DNA of 7,648 nt from Wolbachia sp. Lineage in GTDB: Bacteria > Pseudomonadota > Alphaproteobacteria > Rickettsiales > Anaplasmataceae. Under the pieces are notes generated by a model. It was not told where the DNA came from. It did no database searches and worked only from the letters and a program-made list of their open reading frames with translations. The first letter of the stretch is position 1, and every line of letters begins with the position of its first letter. Of the stretch, positions 1 to 5,806 are shown piece by piece. A program made the translations under genes and the position numbers. The stretch covers positions 1-7,648 of the forward strand of contig JARBCG010000055.1 of assembly GCA_028803175.1 (NCBI GenBank). The letters run 5' to 3'.

Positions 1-230
1 CGCAGCTTAAAACCAAAGAACCAGCATTTTACTCTTTTGCCAAGTCATGAAAGTCCTCTGAATACTTTTTTACTTGATATCCTTTGTTGGTGGTAAACTG
101 TGATCAAAGTTGCATAGATGTATGAAATTCTGGTCATTTTTGCTTTCTCGCAGAACCAATGTAATATTATCACCAAATACAATAAAACTCCCTATTTTAG
201 AACGATTAACCTATCTTACTAAGGCAATTT
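1..230 (-). pseudogene. IS982-family transposase fragment, decayed and cut by the window edge
   Basis: Read on the minus strand in one frame, this stretch gives segments typical of an IS982-family DDE transposase. These are GVLLYLVIILHWFCEKAK, then RISYIYATLITVYHQQR, then SSKKVFRGLS and CWFFGFKL at the window edge. Family members have a similar run, with a 'FIDST..VCH' block before 'HKVF.GLA' and 'GWFFGFKLH'. The reading frame is interrupted by TAG (192-194), TGA (45-47) and two adjacent stops at 216-221, so it cannot make protein. The conserved Asp of the first catalytic block reads Tyr (YIYAT instead of YIDAT), another sign of decay. I could not locate an inverted-repeat end between here and mnmA. 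The rest of the element would lie left of position 1. The family call rests on motif recognition only. Confidence 0.62.
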
Positions 231-312
231 AGGCAACTCTGATCCATACAGAGATTTTAGGTAAAATAGATAAAAAATTGCTGTCAGGATTCGGTTTATG
301 CAAGAAATTTGT

Positions 313-1428
313 TTATGAATGGCATATCCATCCTCCACCAATAACTTGTTCATCTTTATAGGCTACACAAGCTTGACCTGGGCTGATGCCAAAGTAATCG
401 TCATTTAAAACAACATAAGCTCTATCTTTTGTTTCAGTTGGATATATTGTTGCTGAACTTCCTGCATGTGAAGACCTAAGCTTCACAGTTACTTCCATAT
501 CTTTCTTTGGTTGTTCTAACCAATTTAATTCTTTAATAAATATTCTTTTTTGCATCAATGCGCTTACCGGCCCAACTACTACTTCATTATTTTTTGTATT
601 GATTTTTACCACATAAAGAGGCTCACTGTGTGCAATACCTAATCCTTTTCTTTGTCCCACTGTGAAATTTACTATGCCATTGTGTTCACCTAGCACTTTC
701 CCATCCACACTTACTATTTTACCTTTTTGTACGGATTGTGGAGCGAGCTTTGCTATTGTCTTACTATAGCTTTCAGAAACAAAACATATATCTTGACTGT
801 CTGGCTTGTCAGAAATTTGTAAACCAAAATGTTTTGCTAACTTTCTTATGTCACTTTTATAAAATCCTCCGAGTGGAAATCGGAGTATCTTTAATTGTTC
901 TGAAGTTGTTGTAAAAAGAAAATAACTTTGATCCTTGCTTTTATCTATGCTTGTGCACAGCTTAGTTTCACCATTTTTTTCTAATCTTCTCACATAGTGT
1001 CCTGTTACTAACACATCCGCATCCAGATTTTTTGTAACTTGCAGTAGATCACGGAACTTTATTGTTTGGTTACATTTTACGCAAGGTATAGGGGTTTCTC
1101 CACGCATATAAGTGTCCGCAAAATCCTCTATCACTTCCTTTTTGAACATTTCTTCATAGTTTAAAATATAGTGAGGAAAACCAACACTTTCGGCCACGCG
1201 CTTAGCGTCATAAATATCTTGACCAGCACAGCATGCACCCTTTCTTGCATTAGCATCATCATCAGTGCCATATAGCTGAAGGGTCACTCCTATCACTTTA
1301 TACCCTAAATTATGCAATAGAGCTGCAGCAACGGAGCTATCAACTCCACCGGACATTGCAACAATAGCTTTAGTTTGGTGTGGAGCTTTATTCTTTAAGA
1401 AAGGTTCAATTTCGAATTCTTTCAGCAC
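313..1428 (-). CDS. mnmA: tRNA-specific 2-thiouridylase MnmA
   Basis: MnmA thiolates U34 in the anticodon of tRNAs for Lys, Glu and Gln, in the cytoplasm. It adenylates the base with ATP and takes sulfur from a persulfide relay. The 371-residue product carries the PP-loop SGGVDS at 26-31, near the N-terminus. The catalytic cysteine pair is visible: the CVKCN motif gives nucleophile Cys119, and SQDICF gives the persulfide Cys215. VTGHY and KDQSYFLF, also typical of the family, are present. Length matches the usual 360-375. I start at the GTG at 1428, giving MLKEFEIEP. A TTG at 1449 would add seven residues but has no ribosome site and reads like leader sequence. Neither start has a strong Shine-Dalgarno. 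No frame damage is seen. The gene stands alone, divergent from the next gene. Identification is near certain; only the start is open. Confidence 0.96.
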   Translation of the reverse strand: MLKEFEIEPFLKNKAPHQTKAIVAMSGGVDSSVAAALLHNLGYKVIGVTLQLYGTDDDANARKGACCAGQDIYDAKRVAESVGFPHYILNYEEMFKKEVIEDFADTYMRGETPIPCVKCNQTIKFRDLLQVTKNLDADVLVTGHYVRRLEKNGETKLCTSIDKSKDQSYFLFTTTSEQLKILRFPLGGFYKSDIRKLAKHFGLQISDKPDSQDICFVSESYSKTIAKLAPQSVQKGKIVSVDGKVLGEHNGIVNFTVGQRKGLGIAHSEPLYVVKINTKNNEVVVGPVSALMQKRIFIKELNWLEQPKKDMEVTVKLRSSHAGSSATIYPTETKDRAYVVLNDDYFGISPGQACVAYKDEQVIGGGWICHS

Positions 1429-1601
1429 GGCTATCTTAATTACAAACAAATATTGTACAGAATAATATAGAAATTGGAAGAGTTGGAATTATTTGCTTGT
1501 AATGTAAATCGAGGTAGGATTATCCAATATAAATTGTATAAAATCGACAATTATTAAAATATTAGTTAAGATTATAATATATATTAATAATATTAAATAG
1601 G

Positions 1602-1610
1602 TGCTATAAT
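1602..1610 (+). promoter_or_regulatory. Extended -10 promoter for the 122-residue orphan gene
   Basis: TGCTATAAT is a perfect extended -10 element (TG-N-TATAAT). No good -35 box lies 16-18 bases upstream, which fits extended -10 promoters that do not need one. Transcription would begin near 1617, about 50 bases before the ATG at 1669. A second TATAAT at 1573-1578 lies in the same AT-rich spacer. In such AT-rich DNA, chance matches are common, so this is a candidate only. Confidence 0.42.
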
Positions 1611-1668
1611 ATATTAACTAACTAAGAAGAACAATTAATTAACGCACTTAATCCTTTTGTGGAATGTC

Positions 1669-2037
1669 ATGAAGTATCAAAAAGAAGTTAATCATAGAAC
1701 TTTGTGTACTCATGGAACTAGTTGTTGGGCGTTATTCTCAGCTTGTGCGTTTACAAAGGAACAAATATTGCTTGGAAATGAAATAAAGCTAACTGGCATG
1801 CTTGTTAACCAAGAAAAATCACATGGTGCAAATCATAAAAGCAGTAATCTCATATCCACAGTAGGGTTGCTTGGAATTGATTCAGATTTAAGTGTTCCAT
1901 TGAGATATGCACAAAACTCCAGTAATACTACTAAATGCGAATATGAAACATTAAAAGATAAATTTTTGAAAAAATATACTAAAAGGAATCAAGCTTTAAG
2001 AGTGAAATTAGAAAAAACTCCTAATAATTTCATATAA
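1669..2037 (+). CDS. Hypothetical protein, unrecognised, 122 residues
   Basis: I do not recognise a family. The reading frame is open from a TTG at 1657, but the ATG at 1669 (MKYQKEVNH) is the more natural start. A weak GTGGA lies a few bases upstream of it. The product has four cysteines (13, 19, 26, 90), one short hydrophobic stretch (WALFSACAF, about 20-28) too short for a confident membrane segment, and a lysine-rich helical-looking tail (95-117). There is no signal peptide. Evidence that it is a gene: no competing gene on either strand, an extended -10 promoter about 50 bases upstream, and a stop followed directly by an intergenic hairpin. It is divergent from mnmA and convergent with the M32 homologue. 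It may be a lineage-restricted Wolbachia protein or a shortened remnant of a longer one. No function is proposed. Confidence 0.6.
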   Translation: MKYQKEVNHRTLCTHGTSCWALFSACAFTKEQILLGNEIKLTGMLVNQEKSHGANHKSSNLISTVGLLGIDSDLSVPLRYAQNSSNTTKCEYETLKDKFLKKYTKRNQALRVKLEKTPNNFI

Positions 2038-2042
2038 GAAGC

Positions 2043-2081
2043 ATATGAAGCTTTCCGATCGATTTTCAATAAAGTTCATAT
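2043..2081. terminator. Hairpin between convergent genes, possible bidirectional terminator
   Basis: In the 54-base gap between two convergent stop codons, ATATGAA (2043-2049) plus CTTT (2051-2054) pair with AAAG (2071-2074) plus TTCATAT (2075-2081). This gives an 11-bp stem with one bulged G and a 16-base loop. The position suits a shared terminator. The stem is AT-rich and has no clear U tract on either side, so intrinsic termination would be weak. Confidence 0.38.
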
Positions 2082-2091
2082 ACAATCCGTT

Positions 2092-3519
2092 CTATTGATT
2101 AAATAAACCATACTTTTCAGACAAATAATTAGTATAACACTCAATATCTAAATTTTTGCCTGTTACTTTCTTCAATGTTTCAAAACTACCATATTTTGCA
2201 CTATATATATTTTTAGATAACCACTTGATAAGCAAACTAAAATCTTCTTTTACTATAGCACTTAAAAACTCAGGAAAGTTACTTTTTATAAAAGAAAATA
2301 TCTGCACAGCAGCAATTAAAGCTATAATTTTTATAGGAAAATAACCTATAACACCACTTACCCAATACTCATCTTGAAAATAAGTGTCTAACTCGCTCTT
2401 AGCTTTGATTGGAATTTTATAGTGCTTCATGCCTTCCAACCAGGCATCATGTAGATCATTTACTTCTAATGTGCCGTTTATTATGTCTTGCTCTAGTTTA
2501 GTTCTTAGCATAATGTGAGCTAATAAAGTAAATTGATCTGCATGCTTTAAAAAAGGAGAGAGATTTGCTCTATTGAAAATTGAGTATAAATCTTCAATAT
2601 TACTGACTTTTGCCTTACCTCTAGCCTTTACAGCAAACTTCTCTTTTATGTGTGGTTGAAGAAACTCAATAAATTCTTTTGATGTTCCAAGTGTTCTTTC
2701 CATAAACAACCCTTGAATTTCATACATAAGGTGTTTTGCAGCTTGGCTATTTATACAATTTTGTGCTAAGTATTTTTGATAAATCGCATAACCACTATGC
2801 CGCAAAAGTGCAAACAAACCATAAGAAAAATCAGATTCATCATAATCTATAGATGAAATGTAATCATAAGAAGTGTGAATACTATCCAATTCAATTCCCT
2901 TTTGTTGTAAATACGCTGTGCCAAGTGCAACCTGTTTTTCAATAGAAACGTTTTGTATATTAGTAACTTTGTTCTTCTTCTGTTTTTCAGTTATTTTATC
3001 TATATTTTCGCTAAAGAATTTACCTACCTTAGGGAATATTTCCTTTATGTCTTTTTCTGTTACTTCAGTAGGTAAAACTGAATCGTATTTTGAACATTTT
3101 AACTGTTGTGATTTTATAGAAGCAACTTCACGAATAAGCTTAATTAAATCAGTAAAGCTTTCCTTTAACTTTTCTAAGTTACTAGTTTCAGAGTGAGACA
3201 GCTTCCATAGGTTTTGACATTCAATTTTAGTCTTAGATAAAGATTTGACCAAATCAATAGGAATAGCACTATTGCTCTTGTACATCTTTTCTATTAACTT
3301 TAGTTGCAAGCTGTTTGCGTTGTTTTTCTTACTCAGAGCATCAGTTAATAATTCTTTTACTAGATCATGGGAGATGATTTCGTGTCTAATTTCCTCAAGA
3401 AGACTAATTTGTTCAATTTTGTCCTCTACATTCAATTGACTATGACTCAGTACCTCTAGCGTATTTTCAATACTTCTTACTCTGTTGAATACCTCTTCCA
3501 AAAATTTATCATATTTCAT
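2092..3519 (-). CDS. M32 carboxypeptidase homologue lacking the zinc active site (probable pseudoenzyme)
   Basis: The 475-residue product aligns along its length with the M32 (Taq-type) metallocarboxypeptidases, all-helical cytoplasmic enzymes of about 500 residues. Matching landmarks include IPIDLVKSLSKT (86-97), YDESDF then LLRHSGYAIYQ (226-248), YEIQGLFMER (266-275), LKHAD (324-328), LHDAWLEGMKHY (356-367), FQDEYW (381-386), GYFP (392-395) and the LIKWLSKNIY / VTGKNLD tail. The catalytic set is gone. HExxH reads RHSGY (240-244), so both zinc histidines and the catalytic Glu are replaced. HPF reads HTS (215-217). The arginine of the DxRxT motif is absent. QDxHW reads QDEYW. Only the third-ligand Glu (267) remains. 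The open frame is intact over 1.4 kb, so it is not simple debris. The start is ATG, with a promoter upstream but only a weak ribosome site. I infer a non-catalytic protein or a gene early in decay. Confidence 0.8.
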   Translation of the reverse strand: MKYDKFLEEVFNRVRSIENTLEVLSHSQLNVEDKIEQISLLEEIRHEIISHDLVKELLTDALSKKNNANSLQLKLIEKMYKSNSAIPIDLVKSLSKTKIECQNLWKLSHSETSNLEKLKESFTDLIKLIREVASIKSQQLKCSKYDSVLPTEVTEKDIKEIFPKVGKFFSENIDKITEKQKKNKVTNIQNVSIEKQVALGTAYLQQKGIELDSIHTSYDYISSIDYDESDFSYGLFALLRHSGYAIYQKYLAQNCINSQAAKHLMYEIQGLFMERTLGTSKEFIEFLQPHIKEKFAVKARGKAKVSNIEDLYSIFNRANLSPFLKHADQFTLLAHIMLRTKLEQDIINGTLEVNDLHDAWLEGMKHYKIPIKAKSELDTYFQDEYWVSGVIGYFPIKIIALIAAVQIFSFIKSNFPEFLSAIVKEDFSLLIKWLSKNIYSAKYGSFETLKKVTGKNLDIECYTNYLSEKYGLFNQ

Positions 3520-3552
3520 ATTTACTTATATCTTAAAAAACATCTGTTTAAT

Positions 3553-3582
3553 ATTATACTTAATATCGTAATAGATTAACAA
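3553..3582 (-). promoter_or_regulatory. Promoter for the M32 homologue
   Basis: On the minus strand, TTGTTA (3577-3582) and a perfect TATAAT (3553-3558) are separated by 18 bases. Transcription would start about 27 bases upstream of the ATG at 3519. This is one of the better sigma-70-type matches in the window and suggests the homologue is still transcribed, although the local AT content raises the chance of a random match. Confidence 0.45.
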
Positions 3583-3714
3583 TAAAGTTAAAAGTATATT
3601 TACTTAATGTACAATAAAAAATGTGTTTTGGTAAAATTTCTATACACAGAATCCAGTATCTTATTAGAAAATTAATTATAAAATTGTAAAAAATTATTTA
3701 GTATTTTATTTCTC

Positions 3715-3743
3715 TTGACTATACAAAAATATGAGGGGATTAT
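3715..3743 (+). promoter_or_regulatory. Promoter for pal
   Basis: TTGACT (3715-3720, five of six consensus) is followed after 17 bases by GATTAT (3738-3743, four of six). Transcription would begin near 3750, leaving a leader of about 47 bases before the ATG at 3797. The promoter overlaps an upstream in-frame ATG at 3731, which argues against that codon as the start. Confidence 0.45.
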
Positions 3744-3784
3744 TAGCTACTGAAATTACAGTTAAGCACTATTTAAATTATTAT

Positions 3785-3789
3785 GGAGG
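3785..3789 (+). promoter_or_regulatory. Ribosome binding site that fixes the pal start
   Basis: GGAGG lies seven bases before the ATG at 3797. This is a strong Shine-Dalgarno for an AT-rich genome and has no counterpart ahead of the in-frame ATG at 3731. Confidence 0.7.
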
Positions 3790-3796
3790 TTTAGTA

Positions 3797-4276
3797 ATGT
3801 GGAGTAGAATGGTTATAATGTGCTGTTTTTGTTTACTGATTACTGGTGTAAGCTCTTGCCAAAAAAAGGAAATGAAAACGGCAAACAAGATGAACTCTGT
3901 TGTTAAGAAAATAGGTGATAAAAGGGTTTTCTTTGGTTACGATGAATCTAGTATCACTGAAGTAGGCGCAGATGTGTTGCTTGATATAGTTGAGGTATTA
4001 CAGGATAATCCTAATGTACAAGTTACTTTGACAGGTCATACTGATAATCGTGGTTCTCATGAATATAACCTTGCTTTAGGTGCTAGAAGGGCAGATTCAG
4101 CTAAAAAGTTTATGGTCAACTGTACACCTTACCTAGAAAAAAGAATAAAGACTGCTTCTAAAGGAGAAACAGATCCTTTAGTTAACGTAAGAGATGACTC
4201 TAGAAATTCTAAGTATGAAAAAGATCATGCTAAAAATCGTAGAGTAGAAGTTTCATTCTCTGGAATAAAAAAATAA
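3797..4276 (+). CDS. pal: Peptidoglycan-associated outer membrane lipoprotein Pal
   Basis: The 159-residue product has a lipoprotein signal: a hydrophobic stretch (residues 6-18) ending in VSSC, so Cys21 would be lipidated and become residue 1 of the mature protein. An OmpA-like domain follows (about 43-155) with VFFGYDESS, the TGHTDNRGS motif (79-87), LGARRA (94-99) and KNRRVEV near the end. In the family, the Asp of HTDxRG and the Arg of the LGxRRA block bind the diaminopimelate of peptidoglycan. Pal belongs to the Tol-Pal system that ties the outer membrane to the wall during division. Wolbachia have lipid II but a reduced wall, so the ligand is of interest. Wolbachia Pal is known as a TLR2/TLR6-stimulating lipoprotein. 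The start at 3797 is set by a GGAGG site and by the signal peptide; an ATG at 3731 would bury the signal. It is not beside tol genes here. Confidence 0.95.
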   Translation: MWSRMVIMCCFCLLITGVSSCQKKEMKTANKMNSVVKKIGDKRVFFGYDESSITEVGADVLLDIVEVLQDNPNVQVTLTGHTDNRGSHEYNLALGARRADSAKKFMVNCTPYLEKRIKTASKGETDPLVNVRDDSRNSKYEKDHAKNRRVEVSFSGIKK

Positions 4277-4293
4277 TCTCTTTCAAGTAATGG

Positions 4294-4318
4294 CCCGGAT
4301 TTTTCTAAAGATCCAGGG
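4294..4318 (+). terminator. Possible terminator of pal
   Basis: CCCGGAT (4294-4300) pairs with ATCC and GGG (4311-4314, 4316-4318) around one bulged A, with a 10-base loop. It lies 18 bases after the pal stop and is relatively GC-rich for this genome. The following sequence is T-rich but interrupted, so it is an imperfect intrinsic terminator. Confidence 0.35.
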
Positions 4319-4374
4319 TATTGTTTGCTTCTCGGGTCTTCTAATGGATATTTCTCTACATTTATGTGGTAGGT

Positions 4375-4395
4375 GGGTAGGTTAACACCCTACCC
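4375..4395 (+). repeat. Left-end hairpin of the IS200/IS605 element
   Basis: A perfect 7-bp stem (GGGTAGG / CCTACCC) with loop TTAACAC. Subterminal hairpins like this are what the Y1 transposase binds at each end in the IS200/IS605 family. In the second copy (7544-7564) the same stem has two mismatches and a G-T pair. Confidence 0.6.
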
Positions 4396-4455
4396 TTAAG
4401 GCGAACACTTTGGTATAATGTATTTTAGTGTTGGACTACTTTAGTATGGTTTGGT

Positions 4456-4913
4456 GTGGATTACAAACATAGCTCTCACAGTACGTTTAATTTAGAGTAC
4501 CATTTAATGTTCTATAATAAGTACAGATTAAGTACAGACATAGAATACTTACAGGTCAAACAACAGTGCGTAGCAAAGAAATTATAAGGAAAGTATGTAC
4601 TGCAAACTACGTAGATATCGTAAGTAGATATCGTAATAGGTAATATTACTCCTGACAATATACTAATCTCTATGTCTCCCAGCATGGATCTATCTAAGTT
4701 GGTACAGTATATTAAGGGAAAGAGTAGTCACAAGTTATTCCAGGAATTTGAGTACTTAAGAAAAAGATATTGGAAGCAGCACCTTTGACAAAAGGATACT
4801 TTGCTGTTACAGTTGGCAATGTGAATTCTATAGATGTGCAAAAGTATATCGAAGAACAAGGAAGTCCTCATAGCTATTCTAATGATTTTAGCATCGAATT
4901 TTTAAACTTATAA
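4456..4913 (+). pseudogene. tnpA: IS200/IS605-family Y1 transposase TnpA, broken
   Basis: TnpA is a small HUH/Y1 single-strand transposase of about 140-150 residues. Three frames must be joined to recover it. From GTG 4456 the first reads DYKHSSHSTFNLEYHLMFYNKYR, split here as DYKHSSHSTFNL and EYHLMFYNKYR. The frame is lost near 4570 and continues as SKEIIRKVCTANYVDIV. A 13-bp tandem duplication (4611-4636) shifts it again. It resumes as NITPDNILIS, SMDLSKLVQYIKGKSSHK and LRKRYWKQHL, then meets TGA at 4786, where one missing G would restore HLWTKGYF. The tail YFAVTVGNVN and KYIEEQ, with the catalytic Tyr, closes at 4911-4913. The HUH metal-binding motif (normally PDHxH) reads PDNIL, so both histidines are lost. 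The family assignment is secure. In the second copy the start codon is ATG, not GTG. Confidence 0.82.
4611..4636 (+). repeat. 13-bp perfect tandem duplication inside tnpA
   Basis: GTAGATATCGTAA occurs twice without a gap (4611-4623 and 4624-4636). Removing one unit restores the family-like reading VDIVIGNITPDN, so the duplication is a disabling mutation and not part of the original gene. It looks like replication slippage. Confidence 0.85.
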
Positions 4914-4936
4914 TCTGCTTTGCATGCGTTTTTTTA

Positions 4937-4958
4937 ACCACCAGCTTCATCTGGTTGT
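4937..4958 (+). repeat. Right-end hairpin of the IS200/IS605 element
   Basis: ACCACCAG (4937-4944) pairs with CTGGTTGT (4951-4958) around loop CTTCAT, with one mismatch. Placed 23 bases after the tnpA stop, it fits the right-end transposase-binding hairpin. A T run precedes it instead of following it, so it is not a plus-strand terminator. Confidence 0.55.
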
Positions 4959-5008
4959 AATTGATAGTAAATTTGATCCCAGTATCATACTTGTCATCCT
5001 TATAAAGG

Positions 5009-5566
5009 TCACTTAACTAGCGGTAGAGTAATACCGCGTTGGTTCATATATTTTCCTTTCATATCATCATATGACTTTTCACATTCGCTTTCACCACTTA
5101 AAAATATAAATTGACATGCACCTTCATTGGCATAAATTTTTGCAGGAAGTGGAGTAGTGTTTGAAAACTCTAATGTTACATGACCTTCCCACCCAGGCTC
5201 TAATGGAGTAACGTTTACTATAATTCCGCACCTTGCATAAGTTGATTTACCAACACAAACAACTAGAACATCCCTTGGTATACGAAAATATTCAACTGTG
5301 CTTGCAAGTGCAAAGCTATTTGGCGGAATTATGCATACATCTGTTTCCTTATCTATAAAACTATTTTCAGAAAAATTCTTAGGATCCACGACAGCTGAGT
5401 TAACGTTAGTAAAAATCTTAAATTTATTATCCACTCTTGCATCATATCCATAAGATGAGAGTCCAAAAGATATAACACCATTGCTACTTTTATGATCAAT
5501 AAAAGGTTCTATTATCCCTGAATTTTTAGCTTTTTCTCTTATCCATTTATCCGGCATAACTGCCAT
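5009..5566 (-). CDS. dcd: dCTP deaminase
   Basis: Dcd converts dCTP to dUTP and ammonia in the cytoplasm, supplying dUTP for dUTPase and then thymidylate synthesis. The 185-residue product has the family core: GYDAR (40-44), IPPNSFALAST (80-90), VGKSTYARCG (105-114) with the phosphate-binding Ser/Arg, TPLEPGWEGHVTLEFSN (120-136) with catalytic Glu133, and the C-terminal GKYMNQRGITLP lid. Length equals that of typical alphaproteobacterial Dcd. I chose the ATG at 5566 because AAGGGA lies six bases upstream and the protein then begins MAVMPDKWI as expected. A TTG at 5599 would add 11 residues, but it lies inside the predicted -10 box. The gene is intact, divergent from tilS, and its 3' end lies about 50 bases from the IS200-like right end. 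The alternative of a bifunctional DCD-DUT enzyme cannot be excluded by eye. Confidence 0.96.
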   Translation of the reverse strand: MAVMPDKWIREKAKNSGIIEPFIDHKSSNGVISFGLSSYGYDARVDNKFKIFTNVNSAVVDPKNFSENSFIDKETDVCIIPPNSFALASTVEYFRIPRDVLVVCVGKSTYARCGIIVNVTPLEPGWEGHVTLEFSNTTPLPAKIYANEGACQFIFLSGESECEKSYDDMKGKYMNQRGITLPLVK

Positions 5567-5572
5567 AGCTAA

Positions 5573-5578
5573 TCCCTT
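5573..5578 (-). promoter_or_regulatory. Ribosome binding site that fixes the dcd start
   Basis: AAGGGA on the minus strand lies six bases before the ATG at 5566. It decides against the upstream TTG at 5599. Confidence 0.6.
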
Positions 5579-5598
5579 AAAGTTGTTTAATATCCACA

Positions 5599-5626
5599 AT
5601 AATATGGAATAAAATTAGAATGTAAA
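5599..5626 (-). promoter_or_regulatory. Promoter for dcd
   Basis: On the minus strand, TTTACA (5621-5626) and TATTAT (5599-5604), each five of six consensus, are 16 bases apart. Transcription would start near 5592, giving a leader of about 26 bases. The match is plausible, but the region is AT-rich. Confidence 0.42.
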
Positions 5627-5746
5627 CTATTAATAGCATTAACATAATGTAGGTTTACTGAAATAGGTGATAGATAATCCATTTTTCATGTCAATGAATC
5701 ACATGACTTTTACAGTTTCATGCTACTTAAATAGAGAACTTATATC

Positions 5747-5776
5747 TTGCTTTGAGTAATAATGAAGCCATAGAAT
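5747..5776 (+). promoter_or_regulatory. Promoter for tilS
   Basis: TTGCTT (5747-5752) and TAGAAT (5771-5776, five of six) are separated by 18 bases. Transcription would begin near 5783, about 24 bases ahead of the tilS ATG. The -35 match is modest. Confidence 0.36.
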
Positions 5777-5806
5777 ACTCAAGAAACAGGTTATAAAAGA
5801 GATTTA

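Larger units (their letters stand above)
4361..4960 (+). mobile_element. IS200/IS605-family element, inactive copy
   Basis: About 600 bases, the usual size of a tnpA-only IS200-type element. The left end has a subterminal hairpin, GGGTAGG (4375-4381) with CCTACCC (4389-4395) and a 7-base loop. A broken tnpA follows (4456-4913). At the right end is a second hairpin near 4937-4958. No inverted repeats or target duplication are expected, because this family moves as single-stranded DNA and inserts 3' of a short target. The first 119 bases repeat at 7529-7648. The shared sequence begins with TTTATGT, so the target is probably TTAT or TTTAT, with the exact first base of the element uncertain. With the transposase dead, it could only move if another copy supplied TnpA. 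The element fills nearly all of the gap between pal and dcd. Confidence 0.75.

Noticed and set aside
237..253. Small hairpin CTCTG-ATCCATA-CAGAG downstream of mnmA
   Set aside because: Only five base pairs, with no T run after it in the mnmA direction; too weak to call a terminator.
1429..1449. TTG start at 1449 extending mnmA by seven residues
   Set aside because: No ribosome site, and the added residues are unlike MnmA N-termini; the GTG at 1428 gives the family-like start, though this is not proven.
1450..1601. Promoter for mnmA on the minus strand
   Set aside because: Several -10-like boxes exist in this AT-rich spacer, but none pairs with a reasonable -35 at 16-18 bases, so no site was annotated.
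2156..3439. Three plus-strand open frames of 62-92 codons within the M32 homologue
   Set aside because: They are antisense to a long frame with clear family similarity, have no ribosome sites, and their composition is the mirror of AT-rich coding sequence.
4931..4958. Right-end hairpin as a terminator for dcd or tnpA
   Set aside because: On the plus strand the T run comes before the stem, and on the minus strand the stem is followed by A's. Its position after tnpA fits an IS right end better.
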